This document shows positions 45,101 to 54,036 of a DNA stretch of 64,000 bases, in pieces. The position numbers were made by a program, and so were the translations under genes. The stretch is from assembly GCA_964036195.1 (NCBI GenBank), contig OZ038452.1, forward strand, positions 29,213,785-29,277,784. Direction: 5' to 3'. Numbering within the stretch: position 1 is the stretch's first letter; each line of letters begins with the position of its first letter. This stretch comes from Sphaerolaimus hirsutus (Eukaryota; Nematoda; Chromadorea; Monhysterida; Sphaerolaimidae). Under the pieces are notes generated by a model. It ran no database searches. It was given only the letters and a program-made list of their open reading frames with translations, and was not told where the DNA came from.

Positions 45101-47548
45101 ACGTGCATGACAATAACTGTAGTTTGTGTTCTGTGTACTGCAGAACACACGTTAAAACAATGTCGGTGTCACGTTAGAACAGTGTACATACCATCTACAT
45201 ACTAATATTAGTGTACAGAACCTTATAAATGGCGGTTTTTGTTGCATTTTTCGACGTCTGCGTACGTTTCAGACAACAATTTCGTACTTGGTTTTCAAAA
45301 ATTTTCTTGTGAAATAATAACCCCCCCCCTCGAAATACCCCCCCTCGTTTAACCCCCCCTCTCGGGACCACTATGAAACAATCACCCCCCGGGTGGTATT
45401 TCGAGGAAATACGGTATGTGCGTGGGGACACATTACCGATTTTTTTCTGTACTCGAATACTTTCAAAAAGTATACATAAAAGCGAGTACAGGAACATTTT
45501 CCAGAGGAAACGTATACATATTTACTCAGTACTCGAGTAAATGATCATGCTGCCATGATAAAATTGGGTAAAATTATTCGATATACTTCTTTTCAGAGCT
45601 CAATCTCAATGTTGGACAGTAAATGATGTTTTCTGAGCTCAAGCTCAATCAAAAGCATATATTCAGATGTCAGAAATTATTGGTGCAGCGCATACTTTTT
45701 CATCGGCTTAAGCCATTTTTTAGATGTCAAATATTTGTCTAAGTTCTGTCAGTTTCTGGAAATGAAGTGGACCTGAGCAGGGTTGGTTTTATAAAAATCA
45801 TTTGTATACAAATTGTATAAAAATTGTATAAAAATGTATTTTATTTTTATTTTATTTTTGTTTCATTTTATTTTATTTTATTTTATTCCAAAATAATAAT
45901 AAAATAATAAAATGGACCATTTTACAAAAATTTTACAGAAATTTTACAAAAAATCATAATCTTGCATGCAAGGTCAGAAAAATGTGATAATTAGACCTAA
46001 ACATGAAAAACGTGTGACAAATTCTACCATTACTTTGGAAAAGTTGCATGCAGTAGGTATTGTTAGCTAGTTGCAAGTGTTAAGTTACAATTATCAATAA
46101 GAATGGTTTGCATTTTCAGTAGAAGGATTACTGGAGTGTGCTGGGTGCATTTGTAAAACATCATGCAAAGTGTCAATTGTCATAACAAATGTAGTAAAGA
46201 GTCAATTGGCATCTCAAATGTCAAGCAAAGTATAATTGTAATGACAAATGTCGTGCAGAGTGTAAATTGTGTATCTGAATCTTATGTTTTGGTATCCAAA
46301 ACTTATATTTTGGTATCCAAATCTTATGTTTTGTATCCAAATGTTCACATAAGATTTGGTTACAAAAACAACAAGATTTGGATACAAAAGATAAGATTTG
46401 GATACAATTTGCTTTACAGTTTCCACTTTTATTTATATTTGTCATGACAATTGACACTTTACTTAACATTTTCATGAAAATTGACACTTTCCATTCCATT
46501 TCATATGACATTTTGACACTTTACATGGCTTGGGACTGCCCCAGCTCCGCGAATGAACAGGTTTAACTATAAACAACAGAAAAAAAAATTTACAAAAAAA
46601 TATGAATTTTTATACAATTTTTACAAAAATATGAATTTGTATACAATTTTACAAAAAATTTACAAAAATTAGAATTTTTATACAATTTTTATTTTTATTT
46701 TAAAATTTTCCATTTTATTTTATTTTATTTTATTCTTCAATTTTCCATTTTATTTTTGTTTTATTTTTATTCTTTTCTGAGATTTTGCCAACCCTGGACC
46801 TGAGTATAAAAGCAGAAACAGACAGAACTTTCTTTCCAACCTAATAGTTGCCTAATAATAATATAATACCTAATATTGCACAAAAGGCAGTAACATCACC
46901 TGCATTGATATTTTCAGCTGGCAGCATCTCCAGCAGTTTGTCCACAATCGTTGCATTGCCCCCAGCTGCAGCATACATCAGCAGTGTCACACCATCCTTG
47001 CTCCTGTGCTTCACATCTACACCAGGGGCTGCCAGCAGCGACTCAAAGGCATCTGTGTGACCTTTGTATGCAGCCCACATCAGTGCAGTCCATCCAAGAT
47101 TATCCACTGTGTTAGTCAATGGTTCATAAATAAATATATAAATTCTATCACATACATTAACACACAGCACATGGCAGATTGTACATCACCTGCATTGATA
47201 TTTTCAGCTGGCAGCATCTCCAGCAGTTTGTCCACAATTGTTGCATTGCCCCCAGCTGCAGCAGCCATCAGCAGTGTCAGACCATCCTTGTCCCTGTGCA
47301 TCAAATCAGCTCCAGGTGCTGCCAGCAGAGAGTCAAAAGCAGTTTCATTACCATCCCTTGCAGCATCCATCAGTGCAGTATTTACATTACCATCCTCTGT
47401 GTTAGTCATTGTTTCATAAAGTAATTGATTGTTTACCTAATCATTGATGATGCAAAGTGCAAAGGTCACCTGTGTTGGCAGTGCGCACAGGCAGCACACA
47501 AAACACACACAGCACGCAGCACAGCAAACTCCTCAGTGTGGGCACCAT
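29782..47548 (-). CDS. Predicted secreted ankyrin-repeat protein, complete 8-exon gene
   Basis: Exons in order are 47548-47470, 47396-47190, 47106-46900, 36417-36208, 36118-35912, 33249-33043, 31379-31173 and 30143-29782. They join in frame to 561 codons plus stop. Exon 1 is a signal peptide. Exons 2-7 are tandem duplicates of 207 or 210 bp, all phase 1 to 1, each coding for two ankyrin repeats (TALMWAAREGHTDAFESLLA; TLLMAAAEGGNATIVDKLL). The last exon adds one more pair and an acidic tail. Donors are AATGCAG|GTGATG-like and acceptors ACTAACACAG-like. Ankyrin repeats usually bind proteins inside cells, so secretion is unusual. Partner and role are unknown. The intron between exons 3 and 4 is about 10.5 kb and is full of transposons and one gap, so further exons could be hidden there. 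Confidence 0.85.
30243..30802. mobile_element. Element with AGGTGGCGC...GCGCCACC ends in ankyrin intron
   Basis: GGTGGCGCCCGTCAGGCGCA and TGCGCCTTACGTGCGCCACC are inverted, with TTTCAATTGG / CCAATTGAAA inside. Family as at 26755-27205. Internal TTGTGTTAAG-type segments are themselves repeated. Confidence 0.6.
31173..31379 (-). CDS. Ankyrin gene exon 7
   Basis: (V)DDGGRTALMWAAREGHTDAF, ESLLAAPGVDVKQRDKWGK, TLLMYAAKGGNAKIVDKLLG. The donor differs slightly (GCAG|GTGGAA) but stays phase 1. Confidence 0.9.
31408..32487. mobile_element. Tc1/mariner-like element (CAGGGTGCGGCAATTTAAA ends) with nested hAT
   Basis: CAGGGTGCGGCAATTTAAAC and TTTAAATTGC..-type end (TTAAATTGCTGCACCATG) are flanked by TA. 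A hAT-like element is inserted at 31927-32429. It lies in the ankyrin intron between exons 6 and 7. A TAGGGTTCAAATGGGATCGA segment occurs inside at about 31604. Confidence 0.75.
31927..32429. mobile_element. hAT-like transposon with AAACGTAAACGT arrays
   Basis: CAGAGTTGTACAAATACTGG and GTTTTTCCAACTCTG ends with the exact 8-bp duplication GTCCGACC on both sides. Arrays of AAACGTAAACGTAAATACC lie within each end. Confidence 0.92.
32530..32760. repeat. GTACTTTTT/AAAATGTAAAAGC tandem motif
   Basis: Units such as GTACAGAAAATGTAAAATAC recur. Similar blocks occur at 30820-31030, 34320-34460, 44110-44240, 45440-45545, 52200-52350 and 62800-62945, often next to ATAGTTGTACAAA or GTACTCGAGTACAG, suggesting ends of one element family. 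Confidence 0.5.
33043..33249 (-). CDS. Ankyrin gene exon 6
   Basis: (D)DYFGMTALMLAAREGHTNAF, ESLLAAPGADVMQKNKYGG, TLLMAAAIGGNAMIVDKLLG. The split codon gives Asp instead of Val at the junction. Confidence 0.9.
33636..34147. mobile_element. Tc1/mariner-like MITE with C-run arrays
   Basis: CCGTATATCCTCGAAGTACC and CAAGGAAATATGG ends flanked by TA. Long C-runs with CTCGAAATAC and CTCGTTCTAC units; the central ACGTACATGACAATAACTG segment is shared with 39620, 44991 and 49421 copies. Confidence 0.7.
34208..35319. mobile_element. TA-flanked element with AAAAGTACCGATCTACA arrays
   Basis: TGAAGGGTGTGCTTCTAAAA and TTATAATCACACCCTTCA are inverted and flanked by TA. At least eight AAAAGTACCGATCTACA units occur inside. 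A CGGCCGTAAAGTAAACCCGG-ended element (about 34275-34690) is nested within. Confidence 0.75.
35912..36118 (-). CDS. Ankyrin gene exon 5
   Basis: (V)DNDGQTALMWAAREGHTDAF, ESLLAAPGADVKHRSNWGE, TLLMAAAEGGNATIVDKLLG. Boundaries ACACAG|TGGATAAT and AATGCAG|GTGATG were checked base by base and give 207 bp. Confidence 0.92.
36208..36417 (-). CDS. Ankyrin gene exon 4
   Basis: (V)DDVYGRTALMRAAYKGHTDA, FESLLAAPGADLMQRDKDG, TLLMYAAKGGNAMIVDKLLE. One codon longer (210 bp) than its paralogues because of an extra residue in DDVYG. The following intron is 89 bp. Confidence 0.9.
36494..36825. repeat. Dispersed repeat shared with 18649-19010
   Basis: The matched blocks are listed under the other copy. This copy is interrupted by the N gap at its right end. 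Confidence 0.6.
36826..37025. other. Scaffold gap (200 N)
   Basis: 200 Ns inside the large intron between ankyrin exons 3 and 4. Followed by the right part of a CCGTATTACC-type MITE ending at about 37254. Confidence 0.99.
37305..37400. repeat. TAGTGATGGAATGGCGCC end with GGCGCC array
   Basis: The terminus TAGTGATGGAATGGCGCCAT is the same family as the right end near 18255 and resembles the GGCACC element end at 21588. Followed at once by the palindrome 37402-37932. Confidence 0.55.
37402..37932. repeat. Large inverted repeat with about 168-bp arms
   Basis: CCGAAAGTGTCCAAAAGGAT ... and its near-perfect inverse ending ATCTTTTGGACACTTTCCGG. Arms are about 37402-37569 and 37765-37932 with a unique loop of roughly 195 bp. 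Arms hold TACGGTAGC and TGACATCATTGTAGGC. Confidence 0.85.
39104..39528. mobile_element. Tc1/mariner-like MITE, empty site known
   Basis: CCGTATTACCTCGAAATACC ends, TA duplicated. The host sequence CTAATATTAGTATGTAGATG survives uninterrupted (inverse strand) at about 45190-45210, proving TA target duplication and the element limits. Confidence 0.9.
40127..41296. mobile_element. Tc1/mariner-like MITE interrupted by 40353-41061
   Basis: CCGTATTTCCTCGAAATACA and GTATTTCGAGGAAATACGG ends flanked by TA. Uninterrupted relatives are at 49421-49824 and 44991-45414. Confidence 0.85.
40353..41061. mobile_element. CAG-target element with AGTTAAAAGTTAAG arrays (introner-like ends)
   Basis: GTGCCGGTTCCGCAAGTGGA and TACTTGCGGAACTGGCCC ends between two CAGs (40350-40352 and 41062-41064). 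The empty site is visible in the 49.6 kb relative (GAGAACAGTGATTATA on the inverse strand). Left arrays are AGAGAAAAGTTAAAGTTTA, right arrays ACTCAACTTTTAACC. A 200-bp unique core (40620-40825) has an open frame. Confidence 0.88.
41500..42070. repeat. Dispersed repeat, inverted copy at about 45780-46140
   Basis: CATGCAGTAGGTATTTGTTA, GTTACAAGTACTACTGGAAT and the TTTTTACAAAATTTTTGTA / AAAATAAAATAAAATG blocks occur in both places in opposite orientation. One edge at 41700-41720 resembles the 3' end of an ankyrin exon. Confidence 0.55.
42089..42943. mobile_element. Element with AATTTTCGAATTTTCG arrays
   Basis: GGTAAAGATGGCAAACC and CCCATCGTTACC are imperfect inverted ends. Arrays lie at 42150-42270 and 42775-42930. 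The middle is unique with no long ORF. Confidence 0.6.
43526..43950. mobile_element. Tc1/mariner-like MITE inserted in a fold-back repeat
   Basis: CCGTATTACCTCGAAATACC ends flanked by TA. The flanks rejoin to GAAAAAAGTACACTGCACC, matching the AGTGGACACTGCACC part of the 20.85 kb palindrome family. Confidence 0.85.
44515..44740. repeat. AAAATAAAATAAAATGG / TTGTATAAAAATTCATA array
   Basis: Begins after GGGTTGGCAAAATCTCAGAA. Similar arrays lie at 41390-41520, 45790-45960 and 46570-46800, the last ending CTGAGATTTTGCCAACCC, so 44515-46800 may be one inverted-ended element with insertions. Confidence 0.55.
44991..45414. mobile_element. Tc1/mariner-like MITE with C-run arrays
   Basis: CCGTATTTCCTCGAAATACC and GGTATTTCGAGGAAATACGG flanked by TA. 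Its uninterrupted interior supplies the empty site for 39104-39528. Confidence 0.88.
46150..46541. mobile_element. Introner-class element outside genes
   Basis: The right end ACATGGCTTGGGACTGCCC is followed by CAG. The left limit is unclear. TGTCATGACAAATG and TATCCAAATCTTATG units with their inverse (ACATAAGATTTGG) fill it. A half element with the same units lies at 44745-44870. Confidence 0.55.
46900..47106 (-). CDS. Ankyrin gene exon 3
   Basis: (V)DNLGWTALMWAAYKGHTDAF, ESLLAAPGVDVKHRSKDG, TLLMYAAAGGNATIVDKLLE. Separated from exon 2 by only 83 bp of intron, whose sequence resembles the intron edge beside exons 4 and 5, so flanking intron was duplicated too. Confidence 0.9.
47190..47396 (-). 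CDS. Ankyrin gene exon 2
   Basis: 69 residues, (E)DGNVNTALMDAARDGNETAF then DSLLAAPGADLMHRDKDG and TLLMAAAAGGNATIVDKLLE. The most divergent of the duplicated exons in its first half (MDAARDGNETAFDS in place of MWAAREGHTDAFES). Confidence 0.88.
47470..47548 (-). CDS. Ankyrin gene exon 1: signal peptide
   Basis: MVPTLRSLLCCVLCVFCVLP followed by VRTANT, then ACACAG|GTGACC in phase 1. It has a short basic start, a hydrophobic cysteine-rich core and small residues near a likely cleavage site. This ATG is the first in the frame; the frame stays open upstream through the 10-bp tandem repeat. Confidence 0.8.
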
Positions 47549-47550
47549 GT

Positions 47551-47600
47551 TGGGCACAGTTGGGCACAGTTGGGCACAGTTGGGCACAGTTGGGCACAGT
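47551..47600. repeat. 10-bp tandem repeat (TGGGCACAGT x5) just upstream of the ankyrin start
   Basis: Five perfect copies end within a few bases of the start codon of the minus-strand gene, so they would lie in its 5' UTR or core promoter. Perfect repetition suggests recent expansion and likely length variation. Confidence 0.85.
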
Positions 47601-47729
47601 TGTGGGGTGAGCAGGGGAGTTCTGCATGCAAATGTGGGTGACAGGTATTTCACTCTGTGTGCTTACATTTAAATATGCATAAATATTTTTTTCAAAATTT
47701 GAAGCAAATTTACAAGAAGGTAATGCAAT

Positions 47730-48020
47730 TTGAAAAAATCAACCCCCCAAAAAGTCTCTGACATCTCCCCCCAAATAGGAAGGGAGGCATCACAAATGGA
47801 TACACAGGGCTGCAGCGATCCCAGGCCAACTATAGGTGCCTTGGTATCCAAAATTGATGAATGTGAAAAGTCTTCATCAAAAGAAAGGACCAAGACTAGA
47901 GGATCAGCGGTACAAATTTGCAATAATGGCAAACCATCTGGAAAAAGTGTCTATTTCCACAACAACTTTTTGGATTTATTACTGAAAAAAAGTTTCCAAA
48001 GTTTTGAATGTAGTTTTTGA
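47730..48020 (+). other. Unrecognised 96-codon ORF
   Basis: MKKSTPQKVSDISPQIGREA, then ASQMDTQGCSDPRPTIGALV and KIDECEKSSSKERTKTRGSA. It is charged and serine-rich with balanced composition, unlike the shadow frames of repeats, but I recognise no domain. It lies just upstream of the ankyrin gene on the other strand. It could be an exon or a transposon remnant. Confidence 0.25.
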
Positions 48021-48121
48021 GTTTTTTTATATTTGGGCTACATTTAGACTTTTTTGCACCAATTATTGCATTTTCAAATTTTCTCAGGTGAATTTTGAAT
48101 ACATTTCTATGTTTCACAGCT

Positions 48122-48555
48122 TTAAAGCCGGAATTACAGCTCAGCGGCGTTTGATGTGAAATGATGACGTCGTAAAATTGATTACATCAAAATAGACATA
48201 GGTACAGTGTTGAAATTTCAGAATTTGATAGTTCTAGTAATTGTGTGTAATGTCGTAAAAAAAATTAGGAAAATAATTATTATTTGATAAGTTATTAATT
48301 TTACGTCAAAATTTACACATTCTATGTCAACATTTCACGTCAAACATTTTAAGTCACCAAAAAATGTTGACGTTAAATTAATAACTACTTAAATAATGAT
48401 TATTTGATAAAAATTTTTTTAGGGACATTACACACAATTACTAGAACTATCTAATTCTGAAATTTCAATGCTGTACCTTTGTCTATTTTGATGTAATCAA
48501 TTTTACGACGTCATCATTTCACGTCAAACACCGCTGAGCTGTAATACCGGCTTAA
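48122..48555. repeat. Palindromic MITE (TTAAAGCCGG ends)
   Basis: TTAAAGCCGGAATTACAGCT and AGCTGTAATACCGGCTTAA are inverted; the arms include TGATGACGTCGTAAAATTGA and its inverse. Arms are about 190 bp. A one-armed relative lies at 60535-60610 (TTAAGCGGGAATTAGAGCTC). Confidence 0.85.
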
Positions 48556-48559
48556 CAGC

Positions 48560-49415
48560 TGTTATCACAGATAAAGTCGGCAGACGTATCGCCCTACAAA
48601 CATTTGCGTCAATCTCTCCAGTGGAGAGTGCATGACGACATCAGGTATTGTGACGCAATATTTTAATGATTGGAATAGATCGGGTCACGTATGAAAACTT
48701 GGCCCTTATCCCAGTTACCAGTTGCGTATTATCCAAATGGGAGTGAAAACTGAAAGTTAGCTAAAAATCGTTAAAATTTGCTTCGCTTTGCCAATTTCCA
48801 CCTTCATAATCGCTATTTTTGTTTATATACATGGTTATATAGCTATTGTGAGCCTATTTTATTCATATTAATAGCGGATTTCGAAATTTTCTTCTGTTGG
48901 AATGGAGCCAACGAATGAAAAATAACATAAAAACAAAAACGGTAGTTTGAACGGTAAAACAGTAGTTTAAACGGTCAAATTCTTTACGAGCAACGTTGAA
49001 AATGTAGATAACTAGGGCGTGGCACGCACGGACGCAGCGAAACATCCATTTCTTTTTTAATATGATTTTCTTTTTCAATTACTAGCGTCCGCGTGGGACA
49101 CAAGTTTCGTTGTTCGCTCTATTCACGAGCGAATTCTAACTCTCCGATTTTGTAGGGTGAAATGTCTGCCGACTTTACATCTGCACATTTTTGTCATGTT
49201 GATTTGCATAGATATGCATGGGAAATCGACACAATCATCACTTTCATGCATTTTCAACTAAAAATACAAGAGAAAACGTTTTTGAATTTCCAAATTTGCA
49301 AACTTCTTATTTTTTCAGGAAACAGTCAATTTTAAAGTGTTTTTTTCTAGGGGTGAAATGAAAATTTAGAAACTAAAAAAATCCAAAAAAGGTTCAAATT
49401 TCTGTTTGCCATCAT
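48560..49415. other. No gene recognised
   Basis: Mixed AT-rich sequence. An AATTTTC-type array lies near 49290-49400 and CAAACGGT-type short repeats near 48945-48975. Confidence 0.4.
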
Positions 49416-49420
49416 TACTA

Positions 49421-49824
49421 CCGTATTTCCTTGAAATACCCCCGGGGGTTTTATTTTATCAGAGTGAGTATTTTGAGGGGGATTAAATGAGGGGGGGTAT
49501 TTCGAGGGGGGGTTTATTATTTTGCCAGACATTTTTTTAAAACCAAGTACTAAATTGTCGTCTGAAACATACGCAGACGTCGAAAATGCAACAAAAATCG
49601 CCATTTATAAGACTCTAAAGACTTGTATAAGTGTGTAGATGTATAATCACTGTTCTCACATAACAGAGTCATCATTTTTAACGTGTGTTTTGCATTACCC
49701 AGATGACAAACCGCAGCCTTTGTCATTTACATACTCTATACACTAAATTTGGGGGGGGGGGGGGGGTTATAAGTTCATAGTGTCCATTTTGAGGGGGGGG
49801 GGGTGGTATTTCGAGGAAATACGG
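49421..49824. mobile_element. Tc1/mariner-like MITE with G-run arrays
   Basis: CCGTATTTCCTTGAAATACC and GGTATTTCGAGGAAATACGG flanked by TA. It supplies the uninterrupted site for the CAG-target element at 40353. Confidence 0.85.
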
Positions 49825-49829
49825 TAATC

Positions 49830-50550
49830 TACCAGCATGTCAACACTGTTCTTACATCTATTTTTGCATGTTGTATAGGCAGTTTCCGCAATGAAAGTGC
49901 AGAATTTTGTGAAACCAGACCAAAGGTTTGGAGGAGCATCCTGCTAGTCAGTGGATAAATACAAAATTCCAAACTAACATAATATAGTTGACGTAGCTGT
50001 TAATCTGAATCCACAATAACTCAGATGGGCTTTTATGGTAGAAGATAAGTTTTGAATTTGTGAAGATTTAGTGAAGAATGATTAAGAGTGAGCTGTATTT
50101 ATATCTGCGGGACAACAGAAAATATGCAGTAAAAGGTGCAGATTTTAAGTTAGTGTAAGTTACCGGCCACCCACGTGCATTGGCGGATAAAAACTATTAA
50201 TTGTGTTCGACAAAATACCATATATATTTTTCCAAAAGCAGAGCACCATTCTATTTTTTTCTTCAACTTTTTAACTGCTGTTCTGTATAAAACGATATGA
50301 AGAAATATAAAGATATGAGAATAAAAACAAACTTGAACCACATTCAAAACGATTTTTTTATTTTTCAGAACAACAGTAAACAGTGAAACTGCCTGTAAAA
50401 TTCAACATCTCAAACTGCAGATAAATTAACAAAATTTAAAGTTTCCACCAAAACAACACAAAAAGTGTAAAAAATATTATCTAAGATAACAGTGGTATTA
50501 TTGGATGCGCCATGACGATACTTAATCTGTACACAAATACATATTCATTA
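49830..50550. other. No gene recognised
   Basis: About 700 bases of AT-rich sequence without clear inverted ends or coding sequence. Confidence 0.4.
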
Positions 50551-50557
50551 TGAACAC

Positions 50558-51737
50558 CAGAGTTGGAAAAACGTATTTACATTTACCTGAAATACCCAGT
50601 TATTCGGGTATTTATACTTACGTTTATGTTTACGTTTTCCAAAAATACCATTACGTTTTGTTACGTTTTCCCGACCAAAATACCTGGGTACTAACTAGGG
50701 AAAACGTAAAAAAACTTGTGATCGTTCACACGTGCACACGTTCAAATAGGCCGCACCACATGCAGCTAACAAAATTCTTTTGTTTTTGCATAAACGTAAC
50801 ATATGTACAGGAAAGTGATGTATGAAAAAAGTGACTGCACGCTTGCACTTACACACGAAATACTGGGTACATACCGTATTTCCTCGAAATATCCCCCCTC
50901 GAAATATCCCCCCATCAAAATGGGCACTATGAATTTGTGGTCCGGGAAATGCATAACAGACGTTCAAAACATTTACTGTGTTACGTTAGAACATCGTTTA
51001 TACCATCTACATCCTTATATAAGGCTGTAAACACTTATAAATGGTGGTTATTGTTGCATTTTTCACGTTTTTCTCTCAAAATTTTCACTCTGAAAAAATA
51101 AACCCCCGGGGGTAATTCGAGGAAATTCGATATTTATAAAATGTGTTCAAATGCTGAACACAGAAACCTTTTTGTTTGTTTGTGGAGTCTTGCGTTTTTG
51201 AATTTTTTGTGATGAATTCCGACGACGCCACTTGCAACAACTGAGTAGCACACGTGTTGAAAGTGGCAGGGCGAGTGCAAGCTCTGGTGCCAATCCCACA
51301 CTCTGTAGGATGCCCTGTAAATGCAAAATGTCATGCAAATGTCAAAACTCGTGTAAAATGCCCTGCAAAATGGCAAAAATTTGCCATCTTCCAGGGCATT
51401 TTGCATGACTTTAGACACTTTGCATGCCATTTGACATTTTACAAGGCATTTTACAGGGTCTGGGACTCCCCAGAATCAGCAGCGCAGTTGGATTTCGCCA
51501 CACACAACAGAAAGTGGTGCACATGGAGCGATTGACCCATCTAAAGGTAAAAATAATGGTATTTTCTAAAGCACAATGGCAAATACTACGTGTGTAAAAT
51601 TTTGACGTTTACATTTTTTACATATTCCTTGGTATTTTAAAAATACCTTATGTTTTAGAATTTATGCTTTTGATTTGGAAAAGGTATTTACATTTACGTT
51701 TATGTTTTCCAAAAATACCAGTATTTGCACAACTCTA
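50558..51737. mobile_element. hAT-like transposon (AAACGT arrays) carrying a gene-like fragment
   Basis: CAGAGTTGGAAAAACGTATT at the left and GTATTTGCACAACTCTA at the right with the exact 8-bp duplication ATGAACAC. Inside are a TA-flanked MITE (about 50874-51130), an introner-class element (51287-51466) and a fragment (about 51140-51290, minus) readable as TRPATFNTCATQLLQVASSE and TNKQKGFCVQHLNT. The same cargo is in 61084-61936. Confidence 0.88.
51287..51466. mobile_element. Introner-class element inside a hAT-like transposon
   Basis: GTGCCAATCCCACACTCTG and CAGGGTCTGGGACTCCCC with TGTCATGCAAATGTC arms. CTG precedes it but CAG follows, so the target duplication is not intact at one side. 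Confidence 0.65.
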
Positions 51738-51864
51738 ATGAACACATTGGAACACATGCATACCAAAAATTATCAAATAGATCCCATTGGGGATAAATCG
51801 TTGTCAGACTTTTGGGAGATCTTTTCAATGGGACATAATCAAAGGATGGACCCATTTTGACAGA

Positions 51865-52060
51865 TTGTGGTTAACGATGGCAAACCCCCCCAAAAAAACT
51901 ATTTAAATTTTTAAGTGTTTTTTCTAAAATGAATTTTCTAATTTTCTAATTTTTCCTCAAAATAAGTTTCGAATTTAGAATTTGATTTTCAAATTTTCTA
52001 ATTTTTGAATCTTTTTAACACTTTTCGATTTTTAAAAACAAAACAAAAAAACACTAAAAA
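51865..52060. repeat. TAACGATGGCAAAC end with AATTTTCTAATTT array
   Basis: Same terminus as 2959-3263 and 42089-42943 but with the motif changed from AATTTTCGAA to AATTTTCTAA. The partner end was not found. Confidence 0.5.
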
Positions 52061-52437
52061 CGAAATATTGTGATGAAAAAACTGTATAACTTTTGGTTCA
52101 TTTTTCAGATGGGTTATGGTAGATTTTCATACTAAGTGTGATGTCCGCCAAATATACCTTTACTTGGATGAGTGAGTAGTGATGGAAAAAGCAGAAATCA
52201 ACATAGTTTTTAAAATGTATTTACTTTTACTCGATCAATACGTATAGGTAGTTAAGTACAGAGCAAATATGTTTACATTTCCCCATAAGTTCCTGTACTT
52301 AATTTAATGTATACTTTTTGAAAGTACTCGAGTACAGAAAACGTACTTCCGATAGGTGTTTATATTTTTTTCAAGGCATGGAAGGTAGATAAGGATGAAA
52401 CAGGCTAAAAATAGAGGAAAATGGCAAAAAATGGGTA

Positions 52438-53113
52438 CCATATTTCCTTGAAATACCCACCCCCATGAATTAAAGACATCATGTATGCAATCTAGGTATA
52501 TGATGTATTCATTGCAGTCAGTTTGCACCGCAGCTACACATATACCTTGTGTAAGTCGCTATACTTTGCTGACAGCACACCTAGTATGAAAACCTACCAT
52601 AATTTTATGAATAAAATCTTGTGATAAATTTCATAATTTCTTATTCCATAGTAAAAATAAAATATTATGATGTACAAACTATATAAATTTTGGCTCATTA
52701 TTCAGATGGGTTATGGTAGGTTTTCATACTAAGTGTGATGTCCGCCGAGTATATGTATGTTAAAATGCCCAAATACATTTTATTTTGTCACATTCATTGC
52801 TGGTTTTTGGAATGTTCGACATATAGTTTAGTTACTACTAATTTCAAAAAAATTTCTGATGAAATAATAAATCCCCCTCGAATTAACCCCCCTCAAAATG
52901 TGCTGACAAAATAATAAACCCTCGGTTTCGAGTGAAAATTTGGGCAAATTTCTCAAAAATACTCACTTTTACATTTTCTTGGGAGAAAAGTTTTTTACCT
53001 CAATCCTCGAATGAGTTATTTTTTTGTCAGACATTTTGGTGGGGGGACTTATTCAAGGGGGGAGTTATTTGAGGGGGACTTATTCGAGGGGGGTCTTATT
53101 CAAGGATTTGCGG
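52438..53113. mobile_element. TA-flanked element with nested palindromic MITE
   Basis: CCATATTTCCTTGAAATACC at the left and TTATTCAAGGATTTGCGG at the right. A palindromic MITE with arms CCTAGTATGAAAACCTACCA / TGGTAGGTTTTCATACTAAG lies at about 52562-52745. The left and right arrays (CGAATTAACCCCCC and GGGGGACTTATTC) differ, so it may be two joined elements. Confidence 0.5.
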
Positions 53114-53229
53114 TACTCACATTTACTCATGAGTAAAAGTTTTAAAAATACTTTGTTTTATCTACTCAGAGGGTGAGTAAAAAAAAAATACTTTACATTT
53201 ACATATACTTTGAAGAAAGTTCAGTGTTT

Positions 53230-54000
53230 TTTACAACTCTGGAAATAAATACACCCTACATGCACTGGGTATTTCGACGAAAGCAGATTTAAAACCGGTC
53301 TCATAAAACAAAATGCAGCAAAAAATTGTTTTCGACATGTGACTGCAATTTCTCAGGTAGATATTTGGTAAAAAAAACAGAGATTTAAATCATCTTCAAG
53401 TTAGTGCGACGATTGGAAAATCACAAGGCACCATATTTTACAGTAAAATATTTGTTTATCTCATGGCTGGAACATGTGACGTAAATCACAAACGAGAAAG
53501 TTTATGTTCAGCCATTATTTCAAAGACAATTTTTACCATATTACAGATTACATATTGATGCCGAACATACTAGTTTACTAATGGTAAATTAAGAATTTGG
53601 TGAACTCATTTTCAGCTACAGAGGAGATCTGAGTTTACTGGAATGAGCTGTTCGTCAACTACAGTTGACAGAGATTAAACAAAACACATTCCGGTAAACT
53701 CAGATGCGCTCAGAAGCTCAAAATGAGTTTACCAAATTATCAGTTTACGGTTAGTAAACTAGTGTGTGCAGCGCTATTACAGAAATGGCGCTGTACACAT
53801 GAGTTTACTGCCAGTAAGCTCAAAATTTGGAAAACTCATAAATCACCTGAATTGACATTTGACTTTACTGGAATTAGGTGTTAATCAAATACAGTGAATG
53901 AAGGGTTAAAATGGTAAACTCATTGCTGTGAGCTCGAATGCATTCAAGGCAATTTATTTACAAAACAACAACAGTATTCTCGATAAAAGTGTGCACAGTG
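53230..54000. repeat. AGTTTACTGG / GGTAAACTC repeat region
   Basis: AGTTTAC and GTAAACT in both orientations recur at about 53570-53935 (ACTAGTTTACTAATGGTAAA, GGTTAGTAAACTAGTGTG). Probably another motif-array element. No gene seen. Confidence 0.4.
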
Positions 54001-54036
54001 TGTCATACAAAAGAAATACTTGGTCCGACTGAAAAG

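Noticed and set aside
47549-47653. N-terminal extension of the ankyrin protein to 47653
   Set aside because: The upstream frame has only a GTG at its start and consists largely of the translated 10-bp repeat; the ATG at 47548 gives a proper signal peptide.
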